A stretch of 64,000 nt of DNA from CAILHX01 sp046155285 (GTDB lineage: Bacteria; Pseudomonadota; Gammaproteobacteria; Burkholderiales; Methylophilaceae), in assembly GCA_046155285.1 (NCBI GenBank), contig JBJXEA010000005.1, forward strand, positions 9,426 to 73,425, written 5' to 3'. The notes beneath the pieces were generated by a model. It made no database searches. It was not told the origin of the DNA and saw nothing but the letters and a program-made list of their open reading frames with translations. Position 1 is the stretch's first letter, and every line of letters starts with the position of its first letter. A program made the position numbers and the translations under genes. Shown here piece after piece: positions 8,290-17,399 of the stretch.

Positions 8290-9204
8290 TCAATCATTAG
8301 CCGTAGGGCTAGCAACAATTCGGCGTGGACTGATTTGGCCGTCACCTAAGTTCTCGCCTAAGCCCATGAACTGGCGCTGTGGCGCGTAGACGCGCATCAT
8401 GCCGAGGTACTGAATCCCAGATTTCCACACCGCCTGTCCCTGACAAAAATAATGTGCGCTTTCCGTGTCCAATTCAATCTCAGGCAAATCTGACACTAAT
8501 GCATCCACGGGCAGCAGCGTAGCATCACGCTCGGCCTGAGACAGTTTCTCCAATGTTTCTAATGTCAGCGCGTTTTCCAGTGAAAAGCCACCGGTTGAGG
8601 TTCTGCGTAAACCTATCAAATGCGCGCCGCAACCCAGCACTTTGCCTATATCTTCGGCCAGCACGCGAATATAGGTGCCTTTGCTGCAAGTGACGTTGAA
8701 GGCTGCCTGATCGCCACTGAAATGATTAAGCGCAATGTCGTAAATCGTGACTGGACGTGATTTGCGCTCAATTTCCACGCCCGCCCTCGCGTATTCGTAC
8801 AGCGGTTTCCCTTGAAACTTAAGTGCCGAGTGCATGGGCGGTGTTTGTTGAATCTCACCCAGAAAACTGTGCATCTCGGCTTCAAAATCCGCTTGCGACA
8901 CATTGACCTCACTACGGCTAGTGACTTCACCTTCGGTGTCGCCAGTGTTGGTGGTCACGCCCAATTTCAGCGTGGCGAAATAGGTTTTGTCGGCATCCAG
9001 CAAGCGATGCGAAAACTTGGTGGCTTCGCCAAAACAAACAGGCAGCAAGCCGGTGGCGAAAGGATCTAGATTGCCGGTATGTCCAGCTTTGGCGGCGGTG
9101 AACAGTCGCTTGGCGACTTGTAGCGCTTGGTTGGAGGAATAGCCAACGGGCTTGTCCAGCAAAAGCACGCCGTTGATATTTCTTTTGATGCGTTTGAATT
9201 GCAC
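8290..9204 (-). CDS. truB: tRNA pseudouridine(55) synthase
   Basis: TruB makes pseudouridine 55 in the T loop of nearly all elongator tRNAs. The 304-residue protein contains the catalytic motif GHTGNLDPFATG with nucleophile Asp47, the conserved KPVGYSSN near the N terminus and a C-terminal PUA-like region. The start is GTG at 9204, four bases after the rbfA stop, so translation is probably coupled. Confidence 0.97.
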   Translation of the reverse strand: MQFKRIKRNINGVLLLDKPVGYSSNQALQVAKRLFTAAKAGHTGNLDPFATGLLPVCFGEATKFSHRLLDADKTYFATLKLGVTTNTGDTEGEVTSRSEVNVSQADFEAEMHSFLGEIQQTPPMHSALKFQGKPLYEYARAGVEIERKSRPVTIYDIALNHFSGDQAAFNVTCSKGTYIRVLAEDIGKVLGCGAHLIGLRRTSTGGFSLENALTLETLEKLSQAERDATLLPVDALVSDLPEIELDTESAHYFCQGQAVWKSGIQYLGMMRVYAPQRQFMGLGENLGDGQISPRRIVASPTAND

Positions 9205-9207
9205 GAG

Positions 9208-9558
9208 TTACTTCTTGTCGGAAGAAATTGCCTGATCTATCAGTTGCGACATCGCAAACCCACGGTCAATGGACGTGTCATGCACAAAATGTATTTGCGG
9301 CACGGTGCGTAGCAGCATGCGCTTGGCGAGCTGCCCGCGCAAGAAGCCAGCGGCTTGTTCGAGTCCTAGAATGGTCTCTGCCGGGTCTTCCATAGTGGCG
9401 AAGAAGATTTTGGCATGCGCCAAATCCCCCGCCACTTCGACTTCGGTGATGGTGGCGTGACCTACCCTAGGGTCTTTTACTTCAAATTGCAGCAAATCCG
9501 CCAATTCGCGCTTGATTTGCTCAGCAACGCGGTTGCTACGGGAAAACGCTTTTGCCAT
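9208..9558 (-). CDS. rbfA: 30S ribosome-binding factor A
   Basis: RbfA is a cold-shock and late 30S maturation factor that binds near 16S helix 1. It is 116 residues with the family's single KH-like fold: RVAEQIKRELADLL at the N terminus, VKDPRVGHATITEVEV, and FVHDTSIDRG near the end. Its ATG follows the infB stop directly. Confidence 0.96.
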   Translation of the reverse strand: MAKAFSRSNRVAEQIKRELADLLQFEVKDPRVGHATITEVEVAGDLAHAKIFFATMEDPAETILGLEQAAGFLRGQLAKRMLLRTVPQIHFVHDTSIDRGFAMSQLIDQAISSDKK

Positions 9559-12186
9559 TTATAGTGAGGTGCGAGCGACTTCTACCACTTCAAACACTTC
9601 CAACTGGTCGCCGACGATGATGTCGTTGAAGTTCTTCAGTGATAATCCGCATTCAAAGCCATTCTTGACTTCTTTCACGTCGTCCTTGAAGCGTTTGAGC
9701 GAATCCAGTTCGCCAGTGTGAATCACCACGTTATCACGCAACAAACGTATCTTGGCGGCGCGTTTGATGATGCCATCGGTGACGTAACAACCAGCAATGG
9801 TGCCGATTTTGGAGATGGTGAATACTTCGCGTACTTCCACCATGCCGATGACGCTTTCTTTCTGGTCGGGCGACAACATGCCTGTGAGTGCGGCGCGCAC
9901 TTCGTCCACGGCTTCGTAGATGATGGTGTAATAGCGCACATCCACGCCAGCCGATTCAATCAGCTTGCGCGCACCTGCATCGGCGCGTACGTTGAAGCCG
10001 ATGACCACAGCGCCGGAAGCCACAGCCAAGTTGACATCGGACTCGGTGATAGCGCCCACACCGGTGTGCAGCACGTTGACTTTGACTTCGCTGGTGGAAA
10101 GCTTTTGCAGCGAGGTGGAGAGCGCTTCATAAGAGCCTTGCACGTCAGATTTGATAATCAGCGCCAATGATTGAATGGCACCTTCGGCCATTTGATCGAA
10201 CATGTTTTCCAGCTTGGCGGCTTGTTGCTTGGCTAGTTTTACGTCGCGGAATTTACCTTGGCGGAACAGCGCGATTTCGCGCGCTTTGCGCTCATCATTC
10301 AGCACAATAGTTTCTTCACCAGCATTCGGCACGTCGGACAAGCCCAGCACTTCGACCGGAATTGACGGCCCGGCTTCTTTAATATCCTTACCGTTTTCAT
10401 CCAGCATGGCGCGTACACGGCCGAACACACTGCCAGCTAGCAACATATCGCCGCGTTTGAGCGTGCCGGATTGCACCAGTATCGTCGCCACCGAGCCACG
10501 GCCTTTATCTAGGCGGCCTTCGATGACGATGCCTTTGGCGGGGGAGGTGACAGGGGCTTTCAGCTCCAGAATTTCCGCCTGCAACAACACGGCTTCCAGC
10601 AACGAATCAATACCTTGTCCGGTTTTAGCCGAGACTTCAACTATCATGGTGTCGCCGCCCCAGTCTTCAGGTACGACTTCATGCGTAACCAATTCTTGCT
10701 TCACTTTTTCGGCGTTAGCGCCTTGTTTATCCACCTTGGTGATAGCCACGACCATAGGCACTTTGGCGGCCTTGGCGTGGTGGATGGCTTCTATGGTTTG
10801 TGGCATCACGCTGTCATCAGCCGCCACCACTAGAATCACCACGTCGGTGGCTTTTGCACCACGCGCACGCATCGCGGTAAAAGCCTCGTGGCCTGGGGTG
10901 TCGAGAAAGGTCACCATGCCGCGCGGGGTTTCCACGTGGTAAGCGCCGATGTGTTGGGTAATGCCGCCCGCTTCGCCACTGGCTACGCGGGTGCGGCGGA
11001 TGTAATCCAGCAACGAGGTCTTACCGTGATCCACGTGACCCATCACGGTAACGACTGGTGGGCGCGGCACTAGCACTGCTTCGGTGTGGTCTGTGTCAAC
11101 CAAGAACACATCTGGATCGTTGGCTTCAGCCGCTTTGGCGACGTGACCTAATTCTTCCACCACAATCATGGCGGTTTCCTGATCCAGCACTTGGTTGATG
11201 GTGACCATCATGCCCATTTTCATCAGTGCCTTGATGACTTCAGCAGCTTTTACCGCCATCTTGTGCGCCAAATCGGCTACAGAGATGGTTTCCGGCACCA
11301 ATACCTCATACACAATAGGTTCGGTAGGCGCAGAAAAAGCGTGTTGCGCGTCTGGATCTTTGTTGTGTTTGTTGGCTTTGGAGCGGCCCGGCGCACGCCA
11401 GCCTTGGCCGAACCCTACGTCACCGCGGGTTTTCAGACCGCCACGGCGCTTGGCTTCGTTTTCACGTTCGGTGGTGGTGGGTTTCTTATTTTTATCGGGT
11501 GTTTTTGGTTTGTCGCCTACTTTAGCCGTAGGCTTGTGCAGCGTGCCTTCTGACAGTTTCTTCTTGGCGGCTTCGGCAGCAGCTAAACGTGTAGCCTCTT
11601 CGTCCAGCTTCTTTTGCGCTAATTCCTGTTTCTTGCGGATTTCTTCGCTTTGCAACGCAATCAGCGCTGCATGGCGACGCGCTTCGTCCTCGCGCATGGC
11701 GACTTGATCTGCGCCCAATACGCTAGCTTTTATTTTTTTGGTGGCGGCCTGAGGGATTTCTACCGGAGGAGGTTCTGCCGCCACTGGTTCGGCGATAACT
11801 TCCACTTCCATTTCCACTACCACTGGTACTGGAGTGGGTGGCGCTTCTGGCACAGGTGCTGGCGGCGGGGCTTCAACAACCTCTTCCGCTCCGCGCATCA
11901 ATACGCGCTTCTTTTTGACTTCTACTTGAATCGTGCGTGGCCGGCCAGCGCCATCGGCTTGCTTGATCTCGGTGACTTGCTTGCGCACCAGCGTGATCTT
12001 GCTTTTGGGCGCTTGCGCCGCACCGTGTTCTTTACGCAGATATTCCAGCAGCGAGGTTTTGTCTTGCTCAGACAGCAAGTCATCTGGCGATGATTTGCTC
12101 ACGCCAGCCGCCTTGAGCTGCTCCAACAGTAGCTGTGGCGGGAGACTTAGCTCGGTAGAAAATTGCGTTACTGTGGTTTGTGCCAT
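9559..12186 (-). CDS. infB: Translation initiation factor IF-2
   Basis: IF-2 is the GTPase that places initiator tRNA on the 30S subunit and promotes subunit joining. It is 875 residues. An N-terminal domain (MAQTTVTQFSTELSLPPQLL) is followed by a long charged, proline/alanine-rich linker, then the G domain with GHVDHGKT (about 381-388), DTPGHEAF and TKVDK, and domains II-IV to the C terminus. AAGG seven bases before ATG 12186 supports the start. Confidence 0.97.
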   Translation of the reverse strand: MAQTTVTQFSTELSLPPQLLLEQLKAAGVSKSSPDDLLSEQDKTSLLEYLRKEHGAAQAPKSKITLVRKQVTEIKQADGAGRPRTIQVEVKKKRVLMRGAEEVVEAPPPAPVPEAPPTPVPVVVEMEVEVIAEPVAAEPPPVEIPQAATKKIKASVLGADQVAMREDEARRHAALIALQSEEIRKKQELAQKKLDEEATRLAAAEAAKKKLSEGTLHKPTAKVGDKPKTPDKNKKPTTTERENEAKRRGGLKTRGDVGFGQGWRAPGRSKANKHNKDPDAQHAFSAPTEPIVYEVLVPETISVADLAHKMAVKAAEVIKALMKMGMMVTINQVLDQETAMIVVEELGHVAKAAEANDPDVFLVDTDHTEAVLVPRPPVVTVMGHVDHGKTSLLDYIRRTRVASGEAGGITQHIGAYHVETPRGMVTFLDTPGHEAFTAMRARGAKATDVVILVVAADDSVMPQTIEAIHHAKAAKVPMVVAITKVDKQGANAEKVKQELVTHEVVPEDWGGDTMIVEVSAKTGQGIDSLLEAVLLQAEILELKAPVTSPAKGIVIEGRLDKGRGSVATILVQSGTLKRGDMLLAGSVFGRVRAMLDENGKDIKEAGPSIPVEVLGLSDVPNAGEETIVLNDERKAREIALFRQGKFRDVKLAKQQAAKLENMFDQMAEGAIQSLALIIKSDVQGSYEALSTSLQKLSTSEVKVNVLHTGVGAITESDVNLAVASGAVVIGFNVRADAGARKLIESAGVDVRYYTIIYEAVDEVRAALTGMLSPDQKESVIGMVEVREVFTISKIGTIAGCYVTDGIIKRAAKIRLLRDNVVIHTGELDSLKRFKDDVKEVKNGFECGLSLKNFNDIIVGDQLEVFEVVEVARTSL

Positions 12187-12219
12187 CTATTGTCCTTAGT
12201 CCTTCTTATGCAGCCTTAA

Positions 12220-13698
12220 TTATGCAAACCAGGGCGCACGCGCCGTCATGATGAGCTGCTTGGCACGTTCTTCGTCCATGCCTGCCATCTCTACTAGTTC
12301 GTCTACGGCTAAATCAGCCAAATCGTCTAGCTTATTGACGCCCTTGGAGGCTAACAAATGCGCGGTGGCATCATCCATCCCCTCCATCGTCAGTAAATCC
12401 TCAGAAGCTTCTTCCACCTTTTCCTCACGCGCAATGGCTTCGGTCAGCAGAGCATTGCGGGCGCGGCTACGCAGCTCATTGATGGTGTCTTCGTCAAATG
12501 CGTCAATGTCCTGCATTTCAGCCAGCGGCACGTAGGCGATTTCTTCAAGCGTGTTGAAGCCTTCCTGAATTAGGATGTCGGCGACTTCTTCGTCCACGTC
12601 CAAACGGCTCATGAACAATTCGCGCGCCTTACCGGATTCTTCTTCGCCTTTTTTCTCTGCGTCTTCTTCGGTCATCAGATTGAGTTCCCAACCCGTGAGT
12701 TGCGAAGCCAAACGCACGTTTTGACCGCCACGACCAATGGCTAAAGCCAGTTGATCTTCAGCGACGACAACGTCCATGCTATGCGCGTCCTCATCAATGC
12801 TGATGCGGGTCACAGCGGCGGGCGCCATCGCGTTGATGACGAATTGTGCCGGATCCATAGACCACAAAATAATATCCACACGCTCGCCAGCCAATTCGCC
12901 AGTGACCGCTTGAACGCGCGAACCGCGCATGCCGACGCAAGTGCCGACGGGGTCCAAACGCTGGTCATTGGATTTCACCGCGATTTTGGCACGGGAGCCG
13001 GGATCACGCGCAGCGGCGCGAATTTCCAGCAGACCTTCTTCGATTTCCGGTACTTCCAGCTCAAACAGCTTGCTGATGAATTCTGGTGCGATACGCGTCA
13101 AAATCAGTTGCGGGCCGCGTACATTGCGCTCCACGCGCGTCAAATAAGCGCGAACGCGGTCGCCATTGCGTAGATTCTCTTTCGGAATCATCTGTTCGCG
13201 CGGCAGCAAAGCTTCAATGCGGCCAATTTCAATAATCGCGTTGCCTTTTTCGATACGCTTGATGGTGCCGCTAACCAGATGCTCTTTACGCGCCAAAAAG
13301 TCGTTAAGGATTTGCTCGCGCTCGGCTTCTCGCACTTTTTGCAGAATCACTTGCTTGGCGGCTTGTGCGCCGATGCGTCCGAATTCCACGGCCTCCAGCG
13401 GCTCTTCTATGGTGTCGCCCACCGCCAAGTCCTTGGCACGTTCGTCGTCCGGCAATAGCTGTGCTTCGGCGTTTTCTATTTCCGGCATGCCTTCGCTTAA
13501 TTCCACCACCGTCCAGCGGCGGAAACCTTGATGCTCGCCGGTAGCGCGGTCTATCGCTACACGCACGTCTATGTCTTCCTTAAAGCGCTTTTTGGTGGCA
13601 GAAGCCAACGCCAGTTCCAGCGCAATAAAAATGACTTCCTTTTCCACGTTTTTTTCGTGGGCAAGCGCATCAACCAATAATAAAATTTCACGACTCAT
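12220..13698 (-). CDS. nusA: Transcription termination/antitermination factor NusA
   Basis: NusA binds RNA polymerase and modulates pausing, intrinsic termination and antitermination. The 492-residue protein has the N-terminal polymerase-binding domain (MSREILLLVDALAHEK), an S1 domain, two KH domains (VGMRGSRVQAV and AIGRGGQNVRLA) and two C-terminal acidic repeats, the full beta/gamma architecture. GGGGA seven bases upstream fixes ATG 13698. Confidence 0.97.
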   Translation of the reverse strand: MSREILLLVDALAHEKNVEKEVIFIALELALASATKKRFKEDIDVRVAIDRATGEHQGFRRWTVVELSEGMPEIENAEAQLLPDDERAKDLAVGDTIEEPLEAVEFGRIGAQAAKQVILQKVREAEREQILNDFLARKEHLVSGTIKRIEKGNAIIEIGRIEALLPREQMIPKENLRNGDRVRAYLTRVERNVRGPQLILTRIAPEFISKLFELEVPEIEEGLLEIRAAARDPGSRAKIAVKSNDQRLDPVGTCVGMRGSRVQAVTGELAGERVDIILWSMDPAQFVINAMAPAAVTRISIDEDAHSMDVVVAEDQLALAIGRGGQNVRLASQLTGWELNLMTEEDAEKKGEEESGKARELFMSRLDVDEEVADILIQEGFNTLEEIAYVPLAEMQDIDAFDEDTINELRSRARNALLTEAIAREEKVEEASEDLLTMEGMDDATAHLLASKGVNKLDDLADLAVDELVEMAGMDEERAKQLIMTARAPWFA

Positions 13699-13737
13699 AA
13701 CAATTCCCCGACTAAGCTTTCAATTCAAACAATATTC

Positions 13738-14169
13738 TTATAATTCAGGCTGCAAGCGAGCCTTTTCGATGTTACTTAAGGCGAAGCGCTCAATCCCTGT
13801 TGCGCTCTCCAGCAGCACATCCTCGCCTTCCACGCCTTTTAACAACCCTGCAAAATTCTTTTTGCTGCTCATGGGCACGCGTAGTTTCAACTTGATGCGT
13901 TGTCCGGCAAAACGCTCAAAATCCGCCGTCTTCTTCACCACACGATCCAAACCGGGCGAAGAAACCTCCAGCCTGTCGTAGTCAATATCCATCTCCACCG
14001 CCAACAGATTGGAAACATGGTTACTCACCAGCGCACAGTCTTCTACATTGATGCCCTCAGGCTTATCAATGAACAGTCGCAACAATTTGCCACGGTTGGA
14101 CATTTCCAAATCCACCAACTCGTAGCCAATCTGCGTGACCGTTTTATCTAATAATGCCGCTAAATCCAT
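13738..14169 (-). CDS. rimP: Ribosome maturation factor RimP
   Basis: RimP assists 30S assembly before S12/S19 joining. I start at ATG 14169 (143 residues), because the open frame upstream of it is the untranslated leader with a terminator-like hairpin. Conserved segments are GYELVDLEM, LRLFIDKPEGI, CALVSNHVSNLL and LEVSSPGLDR. First gene of the seven-gene operon. Confidence 0.95.
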   Translation of the reverse strand: MDLAALLDKTVTQIGYELVDLEMSNRGKLLRLFIDKPEGINVEDCALVSNHVSNLLAVEMDIDYDRLEVSSPGLDRVVKKTADFERFAGQRIKLKLRVPMSSKKNFAGLLKGVEGEDVLLESATGIERFALSNIEKARLQPEL

Positions 14170-14194
14170 CCCGTTTCCCTGTACCAGCGACACA

Positions 14195-14221
14195 AATAAA
14201 AAATGGGCGCAATGCCCATTC
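14195..14221 (-). terminator. Attenuator-like intrinsic terminator in the rimP leader
   Basis: On the minus strand AATGGGC, loop ATTGC, GCCCATT, then TTTTTTATTT: a complete rho-independent terminator between the promoter and the rimP ATG, about 25 bases after the expected transcript start. With nusA in the same operon this fits attenuation and NusA autoregulation (inference). Confidence 0.7.
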
Positions 14222-14250
14222 ACAACTTTCTGCCACAACTTAGGGGGAGG

Positions 14251-14280
14251 ATTATAGCACGTTCAATTGAGTCGGTCTAA
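14251..14280 (-). promoter_or_regulatory. Extended -10 promoter for rimP-pnp operon
   Basis: On the minus strand TGCTATAAT (14251-14259) is a perfect -10 with the extended TGn element. A weak -35 TTAGAC sits 18 bases upstream (14275-14280). Confidence 0.65.
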
Positions 14281-14306
14281 CCCGGATGGAGGCTTGCTCT
14301 GGTGGG

Positions 14307-14389
14307 GAGGTAGGGCGGATGAGCGCAGCGTTATCCGCCAAGATGTACCAACATACGGCGGATAACGCTACGCTCATCCGCCCTACCTC
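14307..14389. repeat. Long inverted repeat (GGCGGATAACGC type)
   Basis: GAGGTAGGGCGGATGAGCGC plus AGCGTTATCCGCC (14307-14339) is mirrored by GGCGGATAACGCTACGCTCA plus TCCGCCCTACCTC (14357-14389), about 33-base arms with one or two mismatches around a 17-base loop. It lies between the two minus-strand units rimP and the exoprotein gene, and may act as the exoprotein terminator. Confidence 0.85.
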
Positions 14390-14393
14390 TATA

Positions 14394-15461
14394 TTACAAG
14401 CCGATAGAAACGGTATTGCCGTTCGCTGTCATGGTGGTTGCATTGGCCAAGCCGCCGGTATTGACTAGGCTGCTGGTGACTTCTGCGACACCTTGCGGGG
14501 TGAGTTGCACTTGTCCATTAACTGTCAGCTTTTGTGCAGAAGAAGGCGATAAGTTAAGCACAGGTGCTGAGCCGCTACCTGATTGTAGTGACTGACCGCT
14601 CATGACGAGTGTGGTTTGCGAGGGTAAAGAGATTACACCGGTTAGATTGCCTCTCTCTCCCTCAACACGGTTTAGTACCGCAGAAGATGCGTTGGGTTGA
14701 ACGAAGTTTGTGGTTTGACTGGGGCTAATGCTAAAGCTCTGCCATGAGAGGATGTTGTTTCCCGATGGAATAATGATGTTCCCCGAAGGTATGCTGGCAT
14801 TTCCGCTAAGAACAATGGACTGAGTATTGATGTTGCACAGAAGGCCACAGCTTGGGGTGAAGATGTTGATGTTTATGATGGGCGCAGACAAAATCCCTCC
14901 AACTGTAACCGTCCCGCCGCTAGCTATATTGATACTTGTCGTTGCTGTTATTGCACCATCTAAAATACTGTTTCCACCTGATGCTGTAGGCGTGTTAAAT
15001 CCGGCAGTGGTTCCAGCGAGGAAGTCCGCATCGCTAGGCGTAGAAGTTGAGGTGTTGATGGTAATGGAAGGTAGATTTATTTGAGCGCTTGCGCCCATGA
15101 CAACGCCATTGGGATTCACTAAAAACACGCTACCGTTGGAGTTGAGCGCGCCCATAAGTTGCGATACATCAGGGCCAGTCACTCGGTTAAGTGTGGCAGA
15201 GGCGGCGCTGGGTTGATTAAAGTTGACTTGTGCGGCACTGCCTATGCTGAAGCTGTTCCAGGTCATGACGGTGCGTGTGCTGGCAGTAGCGACGGTCATG
15301 GTGGAGCCAACGGTACTGATAGCGGCGCTACCTGCGGCTACTGCGCCGCCGGTGGGTAAGTCAGTTGGGGCGGCCAGCGCTGGCAAGGTTGCTGCCAGCA
15401 GCGCCAAACCCGCAGCGATGTGTGGCAGAAAATGTCTTTTCATGCGATTGCTAATAGTCAT
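14394..15461 (-). CDS. Short filamentous-haemagglutinin-like exoprotein (TpsA-type)
   Basis: Start chosen at ATG 15461 because AAGGAG lies eight bases upstream (355 residues). Residues 1-31 are a signal peptide with an Ala-rich core ending ALAA. A haemagglutination-activity (TPS) domain follows with W68-NSFSIG, FNQPSA, LNRVTG and the hallmark NPNG at 116-119. A second copy of the same pattern appears at 240-268 (WQSFSI, NFVQP, LNRVEG). The family forms secreted beta-helices exported by an FhaC-type partner, here the gene 45 bases upstream. It is very short for TpsA proteins, which usually exceed 1000 residues; it could be a truncated adhesin or a small secreted protein. Confidence 0.85.
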   Translation of the reverse strand: MTISNRMKRHFLPHIAAGLALLAATLPALAAPTDLPTGGAVAAGSAAISTVGSTMTVATASTRTVMTWNSFSIGSAAQVNFNQPSAASATLNRVTGPDVSQLMGALNSNGSVFLVNPNGVVMGASAQINLPSITINTSTSTPSDADFLAGTTAGFNTPTASGGNSILDGAITATTSINIASGGTVTVGGILSAPIININIFTPSCGLLCNINTQSIVLSGNASIPSGNIIIPSGNNILSWQSFSISPSQTTNFVQPNASSAVLNRVEGERGNLTGVISLPSQTTLVMSGQSLQSGSGSAPVLNLSPSSAQKLTVNGQVQLTPQGVAEVTSSLVNTGGLANATTMTANGNTVSIGL

Positions 15462-15506
15462 TTCAGTTCTCCTTTTTTCTCTCAAGTAACACCATGAAGT
15501 ATTGCG

Positions 15507-17233
15507 CTAAAAATCCCAACGTAAAGAAACCCAACCGCGTGCGCGGTTGTTACGGCCATCCGCGTCACTACCACCGGTAATACGCCCATCATTGCTGCCG
15601 ACTTTGACGGCGGCACTGGCTTCTGCGGTGAGTTGGTAGGGCAATGCCCATAACAGCGCCACACCCGTGCCAGCCAGCGTGTAGTGGTTGGATTGCCCGG
15701 CACCCAGTGCGCCTGTAAAGGTGCTTTGATGCAGCCAGGTAGTTCCCGCATCCGCAAACAGGCTGGCGGCAAGTTTGCCGGGGATGGGCAGCGGCACTAT
15801 CGTGCCTAATTCAACACGCGCCAACAGCCCCATGTCGCCCGCGCCTTCGCCTACTGGATAGGCACGCACACCGTTTTGACCACCCAAAAGAAACTTTTCA
15901 GAACCTTCAAGATTGTTGCTCGCCCATTGTCCTCTTAGCTGATAGTCCAGCCATACGCTTGATGACACAGGCCAGCGCTGTTGTAGCGCACCGCGTATTT
16001 TCCAGAAACCACCTTCACTGCGCGCGCCAGCGGCATCTTGTGCTTGGTCGCCAGCATTGTCAGAAAGATCCAGATTGGCAGCAGTAACGGTGAGGTTGAT
16101 GCGTGTTTCTGCGGAGCCAGAGAGCGCCGCGTCCAACAAGAGCTGCGCGGCGTTGATTTTCCTGTCGTCAATTTCCACGCCCAGTGCTTCATCTCGCAGA
16201 TGTCTATTGAAGTAAGCCGCGCCGATAAAGAGCTTGCGTTGTTTCGACAGAATGAGTGGATAACTGGCGTTCAGGTTGAAGGTGGTCATTTCGCCTTGCC
16301 AGTCGAGTACCGAGAAATCACAGCACAAGTGATAGTCAAGATAGGACGCGCCGCCGCCTACTTTCAAGCCTGTGTAACCGAGCGGGAAGGTGTAATTGGC
16401 GCTGACGAAGTCGTGGTCTACGGCATGCGTGCCACGCACATTCAATTGGTCGCTCCAGCCAAACGGGCTGTTCAGATTCACTTTTGCAGTCACCCGCTGA
16501 GCGCCGATGTAGCGCGAGGTGTGGTTGTCGTAGCTGAGTTCGCCGCTGATTAAGTTTTTGGCTTTTGCTTCAACTTGCACATCGCTGGTGCCGACCGCCG
16601 TGCCGGCCTGCACCGACAATGTTGCGTCGGTCGCGGGCATGCTTTGTAGGATGAGCAGGCCGCGCTCAATATAGGGCTGGGTGATGGCGTTACCGGAGAC
16701 GATGCCTTGCGCGGAAAGAATGTTGCTGACCGTGGCATCAGGCAGACGTGCGGAACCTTGAACACGCACTTCGCCATATTTACCTTCAACGACGATCAAT
16801 TTCACTGTGCCGTCGGTGACAGTTTGTGGCGGCAGAAAGGTGGAGGCAAGCGGATAGCCTTCAGCATGGTACAGACTGCTGATGCGGTCGGCGGCTTCAC
16901 GCAGTTCGGTGAGGTTGAGATCACGACCAATCAAATCGCGCAACAAGTCTTGCAAGCGTTGTTGCGGAAATAGCGCGGCTCCTTCAATTGCAAATTGCGC
17001 TACGCGAACGGTGGCGATTGTGGCGGAAGTGTCTTTCTTCTCGGCGGGTGAAATCTCAGGGCTGGGTAATTCGCGCTGACTGGGAAGGTCTGGCTGCTGA
17101 TACTCTTGCAGAATACCAGTATCAGGCGTGGCGGCGTTTGCCTGTGGTAGCCCGAAACCAGCCAGCAGTATCAGCAGTAATGCTGTGGTGCTGTGGTGCT
17201 GTGGTGCTGTGGTGCTGTGGTTAAGTTTGGCAT
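15507..17233 (-). CDS. Two-partner secretion outer-membrane transporter (FhaC/ShlB type), reading frame interrupted by octamer repeat
   Basis: The coding frame runs open from 15507 to a stop at 17238 and encodes a typical TpsB: signal-peptide core LLLILLAGFGLPQANA, a linker, POTRA domains (VRVAQFAIEGAALFP... and VVEGKYGEVRVQG) and a 16-strand barrel ending in Phe (VSLRWDF). This frame has no ATG, GTG or TTG before TTG 16955, which lies inside the first POTRA. The only plausible start, ATG 17233, is in another frame: with the five CCACAGCA copies between it and the signal peptide it ends after 20 codons. Four or seven copies would give one continuous protein (572 residues for four). I read the gene as phase-variable and OFF in this sequence. 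No strong Shine-Dalgarno precedes ATG 17233. Confidence 0.82.
17181..17220 (-). repeat. Octanucleotide tandem repeat, five copies of CCACAGCA
   Basis: Plus strand shows TGCTGTGG five times without a mismatch at 17181-17220. It lies in the signal-peptide codons of the TpsB gene. Eight is not a multiple of three, so each gained or lost copy shifts frame; in-frame states are 1, 4, 7 and so on. Confidence 0.97.
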
Positions 17234-17399
17234 CTGTTTAATTGTTGTTGATTAACGAGAGTTTTCAAAATTAGTTTTGATTGTAACCCATTATTTATGA
17301 TGTGGTTTGTGATTTTTTAGGGGGTCTTTTCCAAATTTTACCCTAGCTTGAAAATCAGCGAAACGCCCTTATTTAACAAGCATCATAAGGAGTAAGGCT

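Noticed and set aside
16988..17224. Plus-strand open frame ending in repeated Trp-Cys-Cys-Gly codons
   Set aside because: It is antisense to the TpsB gene and its tail is only the octamer repeat read on the other strand.
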